The notes under the pieces: model-generated | Database searches by the model: none | What the model was told of the DNA's origin: nothing | The model's input: only the letters and a program-made list of their open reading frames with translations | Position numbers and translations under genes: made by a program | Source: Candidatus Kapaibacterium sp. | GTDB lineage: Bacteria; Bacteroidota; Ignavibacteria; Kapaibacteriales; HRBIN21 | NCBI GenBank assembly: GCA_938084565.1 | Contig: CALKEU010000002.1 | Coordinates: 142,762-206,761 of the forward strand | Length of the DNA stretch: 64,000 nt | Direction: 5' to 3' | Part shown: piece after piece, positions 26,033 to 33,953 of the stretch | Layout of the letters: each line of letters begins with the position of its first letter | Position numbering within the stretch: position 1 is the stretch's first letter

Positions 26033-27192
26033 GTAAAGGCCGGGAAGCCCGTAATATCGGCCCCGATGATGAGCGTGTGGATCTCGTGCGTCCCCTCGTA
26101 CGTCTTCACTGACTCCAAATTAGCCATGTGCCGCATGACGGGGTATTCATCGAGGATGCCGTTAGCCCCCAAGATCTCTCGGGCCATGCGCGCCACTGTG
26201 AGGGCAATGTCCACGTTGTTGCGCTTGGCTAGCGATACCTGTTGGAAGGTCATCGTCCCGGCCTCCTTCAGCTGCCCTAGACGGAAGCAGAGCAACTGCG
26301 CCTTGGTAATCTCGGTGAGCATCCAGACCAGTTTGTCCTGGATAAGTTGGAAGCTGGCAATAGGGCGCCCAAACTGGATGCGGGTCTTAGCGTAACTCAA
26401 AGCAACCTCAAACGTTGCCATGGCCGAACCAACCGCCCCCCAGGCAATTCCGTAACGAGCCTGTGTCAGGCAGCTCAACGGTCCTTTAAGCCCACGCACC
26501 TGCAGCATGTTCTCCTCTGGGATTTCGCAGTCCTGGAAGATGAGCTCGGATGTCACAGATGCCCGCAGGGAATGCTTGTTCTTCATCTCTACAGTGCTGA
26601 AGCCTGGTGTGCCACGCTCGACGAGGAAACCGTGGACTTCGCCGTCGAGCTTTGCCCAGACAACAGCCACATCGGCAATGGAGCCATTTGTAATCCACAT
26701 CTTCGTGCCGTTGAGCACAAAGCCCTGCGACGTCCGGCGTGCGGTGGTTAGCATTCCAGCCGGATTGGATCCATAGTCAGGTTCGGTCAAGCCGAAACAC
26801 CCGATTGCCTCCCCCCGGGCAAGTCGAGGCAGCCACCGCTGCTTCTGCTCCTCGGTACCGTACGTGTAGATGGGATACATGACGAGTGCACTCTGCACGG
26901 AGACGAAAGACCGAATGGCTGAATCGCCGCGCTCGAGCTCCTGCATGGCCAAGCCGTAGCTGATACTATCGGCTCCAGCTCCTCCGTAGTCGGGAGGCAG
27001 AGTCATCCCAAAGAGTCCAAGTTGTGCCATTTTCGGCACCAAGTGGAGCGGGAAAGTCCCTTCGCGGTAGTGCTGTTCGATAATTGGGATGACTTCGGCT
27101 TCAACAAACTCACGCACGGTCTGCCGCACCAACTTTTGCTCCGGGGTCAGCAGTTCGTCGAGCCGATAGTAATCCACACCCTGAAATGCCAT
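26029..27192 (-). CDS. gcdH: Acyl-CoA dehydrogenase, glutaryl-CoA dehydrogenase type
   Basis: A 387-residue FAD enzyme. GCFGLTEPDYGSNPAGM and WITNGSIADVAVVWA are the acyl-CoA dehydrogenase signatures. ILGANGILDEYPVMRHMANL, then KTYEGTHEIHTLIIG with the catalytic Glu, is close to glutaryl-CoA dehydrogenase, which oxidises and decarboxylates glutaryl-CoA to crotonyl-CoA in lysine/tryptophan breakdown. Electrons would go to ETF, and etfBA is at 53-55 kb in this window. I chose the ATG at 27192 over the GTG one codon upstream. It has its own promoter box at 27227-27234. Substrate preference is not proven by eye. Confidence 0.88.
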   Translation of the reverse strand: MAFQGVDYYRLDELLTPEQKLVRQTVREFVEAEVIPIIEQHYREGTFPLHLVPKMAQLGLFGMTLPPDYGGAGADSISYGLAMQELERGDSAIRSFVSVQSALVMYPIYTYGTEEQKQRWLPRLARGEAIGCFGLTEPDYGSNPAGMLTTARRTSQGFVLNGTKMWITNGSIADVAVVWAKLDGEVHGFLVERGTPGFSTVEMKNKHSLRASVTSELIFQDCEIPEENMLQVRGLKGPLSCLTQARYGIAWGAVGSAMATFEVALSYAKTRIQFGRPIASFQLIQDKLVWMLTEITKAQLLCFRLGQLKEAGTMTFQQVSLAKRNNVDIALTVARMAREILGANGILDEYPVMRHMANLESVKTYEGTHEIHTLIIGADITGFPAFT

Positions 27193-27226
27193 CACCGCTT
27201 GCTGTGCGCAGTACGACTGACGGCTG

Positions 27227-27234
27227 CAAAAATA
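27227..27234 (-). promoter_or_regulatory. Promoter -7 box for gcdH
   Basis: The minus strand reads TATTTTTG, an exact TAnnTTTG match 34 bases upstream of the gcdH ATG, in the 44-base gap after the SDR gene. Confidence 0.65.
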
Positions 27235-27236
27235 CC

Positions 27237-28190
27237 CTACAGTTGCCGCAGAGCCCCTAGAGTTTGGCGCAAGCCTTCATGCAGTGGAGTCTGGGGCAGC
27301 CAGCCAAGGGTCCGCTGTAGACGCCGGCCCGATAGCGGCGGAAAGGAGGGAGCTGGGGTATCGAGGAGTCTGTATTTTCCCCATCCCAGCAGGCTCTCAA
27401 GGATTTGGGCCAGCGTCCGGGCTGCAACATAGCTCCCTGGTACATTGAAGACCCCCGTTGCTGACTGTGCTCCCAACCGTAGAAATGCCTCGACAGCATC
27501 GGCCACGTAGAGCATATCGCGGTAGACCTCCCCATGGGCGACCAAGTCGTACGGCTCATCACGGACAGCTGCTCGGAGGAGCTCTCCGATGAAACCAATC
27601 TCCACGCCCTCGAGTCGCTGACGTGGTCCGTAGAGATGAGGGAGTCGCAGGACGGCCACACGGTGCCCCCGCCCGTTGAGGGCCAGAAATAGCCGCTCGC
27701 TGGCCCAGGAGTGGAAGCTGTAGACATCCCGGGGAGCAACACGATGGCGCTCAGTCAGATACCGTGCGCGGGTAGGGGCGTAGACTGTCCGAGTGCTCGC
27801 ATACAGCAGTCGGACGGAGGGAGGAAAGCGCTGTAAGAACTCCGCCAAAGCACACGCGGGGAGGTAGTTCCACTGCGCATCAGCAAGGGGGTGTTCATTT
27901 GACCACCGATGGGTGTTGAAGGTTGCGCAGTGGATGATGAGACCTCCCTCTTTCAGCATTGGCGTCCACCTGTGGAGGTGCCCGTAGTTGTCGTGCACCG
28001 TCGTGATCTGCGACGCAACGGCCTCCACATTCGCCCAGCGTCCTCCACTGCCGGGCACGAGAGCATCCACGACGGTGACCTGTGCCTCGAGCTCAACGAG
28101 TCGCTCGACGATATGGCTGCCGAGAAATCCTGCCCCGCCGAGCACAACGACGGAACGTCCACGGTAGAAGGCCTGCCACTCTGCTGCCAT
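27237..28190 (-). CDS. NAD-dependent epimerase/dehydratase-like SDR with an atypical active site
   Basis: A 317-residue extended short-chain dehydrogenase. The Rossmann motif VVVLGGAGFLGSHIVERL and the LYASTRTVYAP strand place it with nucleotide-sugar epimerases and dehydratases. The catalytic Tyr-x-x-x-Lys is altered: Tyr157 is followed by SFHS, so Ser161 stands where Lys is expected. HCATFNTHR is seen at the usual substrate region. It overlaps the upstream methyltransferase by one base (TGATG). Substrate is unknown, and it may be a reductase-inactive or a substrate-binding homologue. Confidence 0.8.
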   Translation of the reverse strand: MAAEWQAFYRGRSVVVLGGAGFLGSHIVERLVELEAQVTVVDALVPGSGGRWANVEAVASQITTVHDNYGHLHRWTPMLKEGGLIIHCATFNTHRWSNEHPLADAQWNYLPACALAEFLQRFPPSVRLLYASTRTVYAPTRARYLTERHRVAPRDVYSFHSWASERLFLALNGRGHRVAVLRLPHLYGPRQRLEGVEIGFIGELLRAAVRDEPYDLVAHGEVYRDMLYVADAVEAFLRLGAQSATGVFNVPGSYVAARTLAQILESLLGWGKYRLLDTPAPSFPPLSGRRLQRTLGWLPQTPLHEGLRQTLGALRQL

Positions 28191-28843
28191 CACAGCACCT
28201 TGCGCGCCACGAAGGCAAAGTTGCGTACCAGAAGCCCTCGGAACATGCGTGGCAGTGGCAATCGTATGGGGGGCTTTCCCAAAAGGGTGCGTACAGCATT
28301 GATCCCGAAAGTTGAGGTTGCATGGGCCTCCCGCTCAATTTGAAAGCCCGCTCGAGAGAACTCCGCGCAGAGCAGACGGTAGGTGAAGAAACGCACATGG
28401 TATCCCTCGCCTCGCGGGGGATAGCCCAGCAATGCCCGAAGACGCCAGCGCAGATGAGCAATATTGGGGGTTGTCACTACGAGGAAGCCACCCAACTGCA
28501 GACACTGCCAGAGACTCTGCAGAAGGACGTGCGTGTGGAAGACATGTTCGATGACCTCTAGCAGGAGTGCTGCCTGATAGCGCTCCGGCTCGAGGAGCTC
28601 TGTCAGCGGGGTATTGCAGTCATGCTGGTAAGCCACAAAGCCGAGCGCCCGAGCACGGGCAACGTTGACCGGGTCGATGTCGAGAAACTCTACCTCGTGT
28701 CCTTCTTGGCGGAGCAGAAGGGCCATCTCTGCAGCTCCGCCTCCGACATCGAGCACCCGAAGGCGCCGCCCGCGGGCTGCCCAGCGGAAGAGTTCTAAAG
28801 CCGTTGGATACCACGGTCGGGCAAAGTTCGGTTCACGGCCCAT
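28190..28843 (-). CDS. SAM-dependent methyltransferase, class I
   Basis: A 217-residue protein with VLDVGGGAAEMALLLRQEGH (SAM loop), VEFLDIDPVNV, and LLLEVIEHVFHTHVLLQSLW plus LGGFLVVTTPN, typical of UbiE/Coq3-like small-molecule methyltransferases. The C-terminal half (YHVRFFTYRLLCAEFSRAGF) is common in glycan-cluster methyltransferases. I start at MGREPNFARPWYP (28843), which overlaps the nucleotidyltransferase by 11 bases; the longer upstream frame is non-coding. It may methylate a sugar or lipid-linked glycan, inferred from its neighbours only. Confidence 0.83.
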   Translation of the reverse strand: MGREPNFARPWYPTALELFRWAARGRRLRVLDVGGGAAEMALLLRQEGHEVEFLDIDPVNVARARALGFVAYQHDCNTPLTELLEPERYQAALLLEVIEHVFHTHVLLQSLWQCLQLGGFLVVTTPNIAHLRWRLRALLGYPPRGEGYHVRFFTYRLLCAEFSRAGFQIEREAHATSTFGINAVRTLLGKPPIRLPLPRMFRGLLVRNFAFVARKVL

Positions 28844-29552
28844 CGGTGTTGAGCATCTCGTCGAAGGCGCCTTGTTGGTAGAGCTGCTGGGCACGCTCGT
28901 AGTCGTCCATCTGGCCAATGTCGAGCCAGTAATCGTGGAGCTGAAACTGTGCGATAGGCTCACCCGCATCCAGCAAGCAGTGAATGAGCTCGGGCATCGT
29001 ATAGTACGTCTGCGGCGGTATGTAGTCGAGCACCCTTGGCTGGCAGGCATAAATACCGGCGAGGACTTCGGCGGCAATGTTCGGCTTTTCTTCCACCCGC
29101 TGAATGTAGCCCCCCGAAGCCGTCACCACACCGTAGCGCAGCGGCAGCACAATCTGCTTTGTGACCACCGTGAGCAACGCCCTTGAGCGCCGATGGTAGG
29201 CTAAGAGTTTGCGGAAATCCAGATTCGTCAGGATATCCCCGTTGATGACGACGAAAGAGCGGCGAAGTCGATCTGCAAACAGGCGCAGGGGACCTGCTGT
29301 ACCGAGCGGCATCTGCTCGACCGAACACTCCACCTGCAAGCCCCACCGGCTCCCATCACCGAGAAAAGCTTTGAAGAGCTCCGATTGATAGTTGAGCGCC
29401 ACAAACACCCGGCGCACTCCACTCCGCTTGAGTGCCAGGAGGGTGATCTCTAACACTGAGCGTTCACCCACAGGCAGCAGCGGCTTGGGGATGATCTTTG
29501 TCAGCGGGCGCAGCCGCTCTCCCAACCCACCGGCGAGAATGACTGCATCCAT
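28833..29552 (-). CDS. Sugar-1-phosphate nucleotidyltransferase
   Basis: A 239-residue protein with the nucleotidyltransferase start AVILAGGLGERLRPLTKIIPKPLLPV, metal-binding VINGDILTNLDF, VEEKP, and a C-terminal YWLDIGQMDDYERA. This resembles HddC (heptose-1-phosphate guanylyltransferase) and mannose-1-phosphate guanylyltransferase-like proteins, and less so RmlA. It should activate a sugar-1-phosphate for the glycan made with the adjacent methyltransferase and SDR. It begins nine bases after the SOD gene. Confidence 0.86.
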   Translation of the reverse strand: MDAVILAGGLGERLRPLTKIIPKPLLPVGERSVLEITLLALKRSGVRRVFVALNYQSELFKAFLGDGSRWGLQVECSVEQMPLGTAGPLRLFADRLRRSFVVINGDILTNLDFRKLLAYHRRSRALLTVVTKQIVLPLRYGVVTASGGYIQRVEEKPNIAAEVLAGIYACQPRVLDYIPPQTYYTMPELIHCLLDAGEPIAQFQLHDYWLDIGQMDDYERAQQLYQQGAFDEMLNTDGP

Positions 29553-29561
29553 AATGTCCCC

Positions 29562-30281
29562 CTAGCGGCCCATGACAGCTCGGAGGTTCCTCTCCACTTG
29601 TGCCCAGTTGACCACATTCCACCACGCGTCGATGTACTCCCTGCGGCGGTTCTGGTACTTGAGGTAGTAAGCGTGCTCCCAGACGTCGATGCCCATAATA
29701 GGAATGGCCCCCCAGGGGGTCAATTTGTGCTGGTTTTCTGCCTGCAGAATCAGGAGACGCCCATCTGCTGGACGGTAGTGGAGCAATGCCCACCCGCTTC
29801 CCTCCACTGCCAGAGCCGCTGCCGAGAAGTGGCGCCGGAAAGCCTCAACACTTCCGAAATCCCGCTCGATGAGCTGCCGCAAGAGCCCGGACGGCTCGCC
29901 GCCGCCTCCCTGCCCCGGGGGAGCCATAATGTGCCAGAAGAGCGTGTGCAGAAAATGCCCTCCACCGTTGAAGGCTGCTTTCTTGGACCAGTACTCGACG
30001 AGAGTAAAATCGCCAGCAGCCCGCGCGGCGGCCAGCTCGCGCTCGGCCCGATTGAGCCCATCCACGTACGCTTGATGATGCTTGCTGTGGTGGAGTTCCA
30101 TGGTTCTGGCATCGATGTAGGGCTCCAGAGCATCGTACGGATAGGGCAGTGGTGGGAGCGTATGTTCGGTCAGCTCACCGGCATGCCCCGTCAGCTGTTG
30201 CCCTAAGGCTTTGGACCCAGCTGCCCCAAGAGTGCCAACACCAATGAGGCCCAAAAAGCGCAGCATATCACGCCGTTCCAT
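29562..30281 (-). CDS. sodA: Superoxide dismutase (Mn/Fe family), probably exported by Tat
   Basis: A 239-residue protein. The N-terminus MERRDMLRFLGLIGVGTLGA has a twin-arginine-like motif before a hydrophobic stretch, so periplasmic export is likely. Metal ligands are seen in ELHHSKHHQAY, GGGHFLHTLFW, and GIDVWEHAYYLKYQN. The Gly-rich GGGH segment and the Gln in AENQHK resemble Mn-type or cambialistic enzymes rather than Fe-type. The ATG at 30281 is chosen for the signal peptide. It leads the operon that continues into the sugar nucleotidyltransferase, an unusual partner for SOD. Confidence 0.9.
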   Translation of the reverse strand: MERRDMLRFLGLIGVGTLGAAGSKALGQQLTGHAGELTEHTLPPLPYPYDALEPYIDARTMELHHSKHHQAYVDGLNRAERELAAARAAGDFTLVEYWSKKAAFNGGGHFLHTLFWHIMAPPGQGGGGEPSGLLRQLIERDFGSVEAFRRHFSAAALAVEGSGWALLHYRPADGRLLILQAENQHKLTPWGAIPIMGIDVWEHAYYLKYQNRRREYIDAWWNVVNWAQVERNLRAVMGR

Positions 30282-30331
30282 AGCTGTCTTCGAAGAGTCC
30301 GACTGATGAACTTCCCGCTCTCTGTGACGAG

Positions 30332-30339
30332 CAAACTTA
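30332..30339 (-). promoter_or_regulatory. Promoter -7 box for the SOD operon
   Basis: The minus strand reads TAAGTTTG, an exact TAnnTTTG match about 50 bases before the SOD start. It is paired with a plus-strand box at 30387-30394 in a divergent promoter region. Confidence 0.65.
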
Positions 30340-30386
30340 CCACACAGCTTCCAAACCTCGGAGCAAGGAAAGCAGCCGGGGATGCG

Positions 30387-30394
30387 TAGTTTTG
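30387..30394 (+). promoter_or_regulatory. Promoter -7 box for pepA
   Basis: TAGTTTTG matches TAnnTTTG exactly, 32 bases before the pepA start codon at 30427. Confidence 0.65.
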
Positions 30395-30426
30395 TAGCTG
30401 GTTCCAATCGCCGTAAGAGAAGCACC

Positions 30427-31941
30427 ATGCCCTCTCTTGAACTTCGCCGGAAAGATTGGCGCGCTATCGAGGCTGATGCTGTTGCCCTCTTTGTCACGCA
30501 AGAGCAGCTCCCCCAGTGGGGACGCGAGCTGGCCGAGCACGTTCCCTCTGTACAAGCAGCACTCGAGAGCGGCGATATCACAGGCAAGCATAAAAGCGTG
30601 ACCCTCCTCTACACTGCGCATGCCATTCGGGCCCCACGGGTTTTTATCGCTGGGCTTGGTTCGGAAAGCAGTCTGACCTTAGAGGCTGTGCGTCGGGCTG
30701 CGGCAGCAGTAGCAAAGCGCGCAGCTGCGCTCAAGCTCCGCCATCTCGCCTTCCCGATCCCCTCGGCTGCTCCTGGAGGACTTTCCCCCGAAGACTTCCT
30801 CTACGCCGCTCTGGAAGGGAGTGTCCTGAGCCAATACCGCTTCAGCAAGTACATCACTCGGGAGCAAGACACCGGCCTTGTAGAACGATTCACCGTCTGC
30901 ACCCCTACCCCAGCCGAGCAGCGGCGCTTTCACCCTGTCGTTGAGTACACCCGCACCGTATGCGAAGGGGTCTTCTGGACACGCGATATAGCCAATGCGC
31001 CCCCAAATGAAATTTACCCGGAGACGCTCGCTGAGGCAGCTCGACAGTTAGGAACGCAGGCAGGCTTTAGCGTGCGCGTGTTGAACAAAGCGCAGATTGA
31101 GCGTCTTGGCATGGGGGGGCTACTCGGCGTTAATCGGGGGAGTGCACGACCACCGGTGTTCCTCATCCTCGAATACTGGGGCACCCGCCGCTCGCAGCCC
31201 CCAGTGGTTCTGGTTGGCAAAGGCGTTACCTTCGACACTGGTGGCATCTCGCTAAAGCCGGCCGCGAACATGAGTGAGATGAAGGCCGACCTCCATGGAG
31301 CTGCCTCTGTCATCGGGACCTTAGCGGTAGTGGCTCGGCTCAAACTGCCTATCAACCTGGTCGGCCTCGTTCCGGCAACGGAGAACATGCCGAGCGGCTC
31401 GGCCATGGTGCCCGGCGACATTCTCCGCTTCCTGAATGGGAAAACAGCCGAAATTGACAACACTGACGCCGAAGGGCGCCTAATTCTAGCCGATGCGCTC
31501 GCTTACGCCGAACGCTACAACCCACAGGCCGTCATCGATCTGGCAACCCTGACTGGGGCCTGCGTTGTAGCGCTCGGACATGTGGTCTCCGGACTCTTTG
31601 GCAACCATCGCGAGCTGCTTGAGCGCCTCAAACGGGCAGGGGAGCGCACCTACGAGCGGGTATGGGAACTGCCGTTGTACGACGAGTACGCTGAACTGCT
31701 CAAAAGCGATGTAGCCGATCTCAAAAACAGTGGTGGGCGTACTGCAGGCGCCATCACTGCCGCAATATTCCTCAAGCACTTCATCGGCAACTATCCATGG
31801 GCGCATCTCGACATTGCCGGCACTGCCATCGCTCCACAGGAAACCGATTACATGCCTAAGGGTGGGACGGGCGTCGGGGTTCGGCTCCTGACGGAACTCC
31901 TCCGCACATGGGAACCGCTGCCGACAGAATCCTCATCGTGA
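30427..31941 (+). CDS. pepA: Leucyl aminopeptidase (M17 family)
   Basis: A 504-residue hexameric di-zinc aminopeptidase that removes N-terminal residues from peptides. The catalytic C-terminal half shows VGKGVTFDTGGISLKP, MKADLHGAA and the signature NTDAEGRLILADAL, with PATENMPSGSAMVPGD and DLATLTGACVVALG. The length is standard. The ATG at 30427 is preferred over an upstream in-frame ATG at 30382, because the promoter box at 30387-30394 lies between the two. It begins a long plus-strand series of genes. Confidence 0.95.
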   Translation: MPSLELRRKDWRAIEADAVALFVTQEQLPQWGRELAEHVPSVQAALESGDITGKHKSVTLLYTAHAIRAPRVFIAGLGSESSLTLEAVRRAAAAVAKRAAALKLRHLAFPIPSAAPGGLSPEDFLYAALEGSVLSQYRFSKYITREQDTGLVERFTVCTPTPAEQRRFHPVVEYTRTVCEGVFWTRDIANAPPNEIYPETLAEAARQLGTQAGFSVRVLNKAQIERLGMGGLLGVNRGSARPPVFLILEYWGTRRSQPPVVLVGKGVTFDTGGISLKPAANMSEMKADLHGAASVIGTLAVVARLKLPINLVGLVPATENMPSGSAMVPGDILRFLNGKTAEIDNTDAEGRLILADALAYAERYNPQAVIDLATLTGACVVALGHVVSGLFGNHRELLERLKRAGERTYERVWELPLYDEYAELLKSDVADLKNSGGRTAGAITAAIFLKHFIGNYPWAHLDIAGTAIAPQETDYMPKGGTGVGVRLLTELLRTWEPLPTESSS

Positions 31942-31960
31942 TCAGGAGTACTGAGCAGCC

Positions 31961-32542
31961 GTGAGCGCCGACAAGCGCTATCGAGCCTTCGAACGTGAGG
32001 CCGTGCCGCACATGCAGGCGCTTTACTCTTTTGCCGTCTACCTCTGCCACGATCGGGAGACGGCCAAGGATCTCGTCCAAGAGACATACCTACGCGCATG
32101 GCAGCATTGGGAGAGCTTCCAGCCGGGAACGAACTGCAAGGCCTGGTTGTTTACCATCCTGCGCAACCTCTACATCAACTTCTACCGTGCACGCTTACGC
32201 ACACCAGAGACGCTCTCTTACGCCGAGCACAGCGAGGAAGAGCTGCCCGCCATGCCGTCCCCAGAAGTAGCCACACCATCTGTTGAGACAGACTTCTACC
32301 GCACCGCCTTAGATGAGGAGATCGTGCGTGCACTCCATGCTCTGCCTGAAGCGTCCCGCACGATCGTCATTCTCTGCGACATCGAGGAGTTTTCCTACGA
32401 AGACGTGGCCCAGATGCTCGGCATTCCGATCGGCACGGTTCGCTCCCGCCTACACCGCGCTCGGATGCGCTTAGCTCAGCTCTTGCACGACTACGCTCGG
32501 CAGCGTGGATGGAGTCCTTCCGGTAGCACCTCACAGCCATGA
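31961..32542 (+). CDS. ECF-type RNA polymerase sigma factor
   Basis: A 193-residue sigma-70 family regulator. Region 2 (YLCHDRETAKDLVQETYLRAW, WLFTILRNLYINFYR) binds the -10 region and core enzyme. Region 4 (FSYEDVAQMLGIPIGTVRSR) is the helix-turn-helix for the -35 element. The two are joined by a longer than usual acidic linker (EHSEEELPAMPSPEV). The start is GTG with AGGAG about 12 bases upstream. The next gene, an anti-sigma factor, overlaps by four bases (ATGA), so the pair is co-regulated. Confidence 0.93.
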   Translation: MSADKRYRAFEREAVPHMQALYSFAVYLCHDRETAKDLVQETYLRAWQHWESFQPGTNCKAWLFTILRNLYINFYRARLRTPETLSYAEHSEEELPAMPSPEVATPSVETDFYRTALDEEIVRALHALPEASRTIVILCDIEEFSYEDVAQMLGIPIGTVRSRLHRARMRLAQLLHDYARQRGWSPSGSTSQP

Positions 32543-33324
32543 ACTCCAAACGGACATTCGTGGAAGAGTACCTGCCAGCGTACGTCGACGGAGAGCCGCT
32601 CGAGCCGAACATACGGGAGGAGCTGGAACGTCTGCTCGAGCAGCCAGAGTACGCCCAGCTCTACGCGCACGAACGCGCCCTTCGACAGCTGCTACGGGAA
32701 CGCCGCATGCATCTCCGCTATGCCCCTCCGCCGGAGCTCCTCTACTCGGTCCGGCGTGCTATAGCTCCATCCCCGTGGGTGCGATACCGATCGCGTCTGA
32801 TTCCTGCTGCCGTGGCAGTGGCTTTAGCCTGTGTTGGCCTCCTCTGGTATTTGGCCTCCCCTCCTTCGCCTACCCCGCCGTGCTTTATGACGGCGCTCTT
32901 GACTAGTCTTGACAGGCTCCAGCATGGCCGGCTCCCTCTGGAACCCCTGCGTGATACAGCTGCTATCCGCTCCTTCCTAGCACAGCAGGGGGTGCCGAGC
33001 TCTCTCGTCTTCCCATACGTTGAGGAGGAAGCACCCCTAGTCGGGATTGCTCTGCACTCACTCGACCGCTATCGGCTGCCCTTGCTCGTCTATAAGGCCA
33101 AGAACGGATGGCTGCTCTTTGCCGAAGCCCCTGAAGAGGACTTCCATCGAGGGCGCTTGTGGTTGGACCCCACCATCTGGCAGACAGTGGCACACAATGC
33201 ATGGTATTGGGGCTGTCCAGGACAGCCCCATACCTGCGCCTTTTGGAAGACGCAGACAATGGTGTGTGGCCTTGTCTCAACTCTCTCTCCGCAGCAAGTT
33301 AAACAACTGCTCAACCTCGAGTAA
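32539..33324 (+). CDS. Membrane-bound anti-sigma factor
   Basis: A 261-residue protein coupled to the ECF sigma gene. The N-terminal cytoplasmic part (residues 1-90) has a helical [20 protein letters not shown] start like anti-sigma domains but lacks the zinc ligands His-x3-Cys-x2-Cys. One membrane helix (about residues 93-112, LIPAAVAVALACVGLLWYL) follows. The outer part (residues 113-261) has four cysteines, including GCPGQPHTC. It should hold the sigma factor at the membrane until an envelope or redox signal arrives. A long inverted repeat at 33203-33234 lies within the coding sequence. The stop overlaps the next ATG (TAATG). Confidence 0.75.
   Translation: MNSKRTFVEEYLPAYVDGEPLEPNIREELERLLEQPEYAQLYAHERALRQLLRERRMHLRYAPPPELLYSVRRAIAPSPWVRYRSRLIPAAVAVALACVGLLWYLASPPSPTPPCFMTALLTSLDRLQHGRLPLEPLRDTAAIRSFLAQQGVPSSLVFPYVEEEAPLVGIALHSLDRYRLPLLVYKAKNGWLLFAEAPEEDFHRGRLWLDPTIWQTVAHNAWYWGCPGQPHTCAFWKTQTMVCGLVSTLSPQQVKQLLNLE
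33203..33234. repeat. Long inverted repeat inside the anti-sigma gene
   Basis: GGTAT (33203-33207), one unpaired T, GGGGCTGTCC (33209-33218), A, then GGACAGCCCC (33220-33229) and ATACC (33230-33234) form a near-perfect hairpin of about 13 to 15 bp, depending on loop size, within the sequence encoding WYWGCPGQPHT. Such a stable structure inside a coding region is unusual and could be an mRNA processing or attenuation site ahead of the downstream tlpA-like gene. Confidence 0.75.
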
Positions 33325-33929
33325 TGCTCTGTCGCACATTTGACCAGCGCACCGACTTCTTCCAAGCCCGTCTCTGGCTCCTAGCCATCATCAGCAGTAG
33401 TTTCACTACAGCCGCCTGCTGGGCACAGCAGCAGCGTGCCACATCCCCCGCTCCACCGGCCAGTCCGATTGTCGTTCCGGTGGTTGAGGAAGTATTCGCT
33501 GCCGACGGCAATCGCGCCCCTGATTTCGCATGGCGAGATGGGGATGGGCGCCGCATTCGATTTTCCGAACTCACCCGCAATCGGGTCGTATTGCTGAACT
33601 TCTGGGCAACGTGGTGCGGACCGTGCCGGAGAGAGATTCCAGATCTCATCGAACTCCATCACCAGCTGCCTTCGGACAAATTCCTTCTCGTTGGCATCAG
33701 TCTCGACCAGGGCCCCAATGCGCAGGAGAAGGTGCGGAGCTTCCTTGAAGCCCGCGGTGTGCCGTACTTAAATCTCCTCGGGGACGTCCGCCTTGCAGAC
33801 GCCTATGGCAACATTATGGCGATTCCGACAACCTTCATCATCGACAGAAACGGTCGGATCGTGGAGCGCATCGTCGGAGCGCGCACGAAGGAGCAGTTCT
33901 TGCAGAGCCTGCGCAAAGTGCTCAAATAA
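33324..33929 (+). CDS. TlpA/ResA-like periplasmic thioredoxin-fold protein
   Basis: A 201-residue protein. A hydrophobic signal or anchor (WLLAIISSSFTTAACWA) is followed by a low-complexity Pro/Ala linker and a TlpA domain. LLNFWATWCGPCRREIPDLIE holds the redox-active CGPC pair, and IPTTFIIDRNG has the cis-proline. Such proteins reduce or oxidise periplasmic disulfides, often for cytochrome c maturation. A cysteine near position 32 might be a lipobox, but the match is poor. Overlap with the anti-sigma gene suggests a redox-responsive regulon, which is inference. Confidence 0.88.
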   Translation: MLCRTFDQRTDFFQARLWLLAIISSSFTTAACWAQQQRATSPAPPASPIVVPVVEEVFAADGNRAPDFAWRDGDGRRIRFSELTRNRVVLLNFWATWCGPCRREIPDLIELHHQLPSDKFLLVGISLDQGPNAQEKVRSFLEARGVPYLNLLGDVRLADAYGNIMAIPTTFIIDRNGRIVERIVGARTKEQFLQSLRKVLK

Positions 33930-33953
33930 GGAGTGGGAGCAGGCCGAACACGG

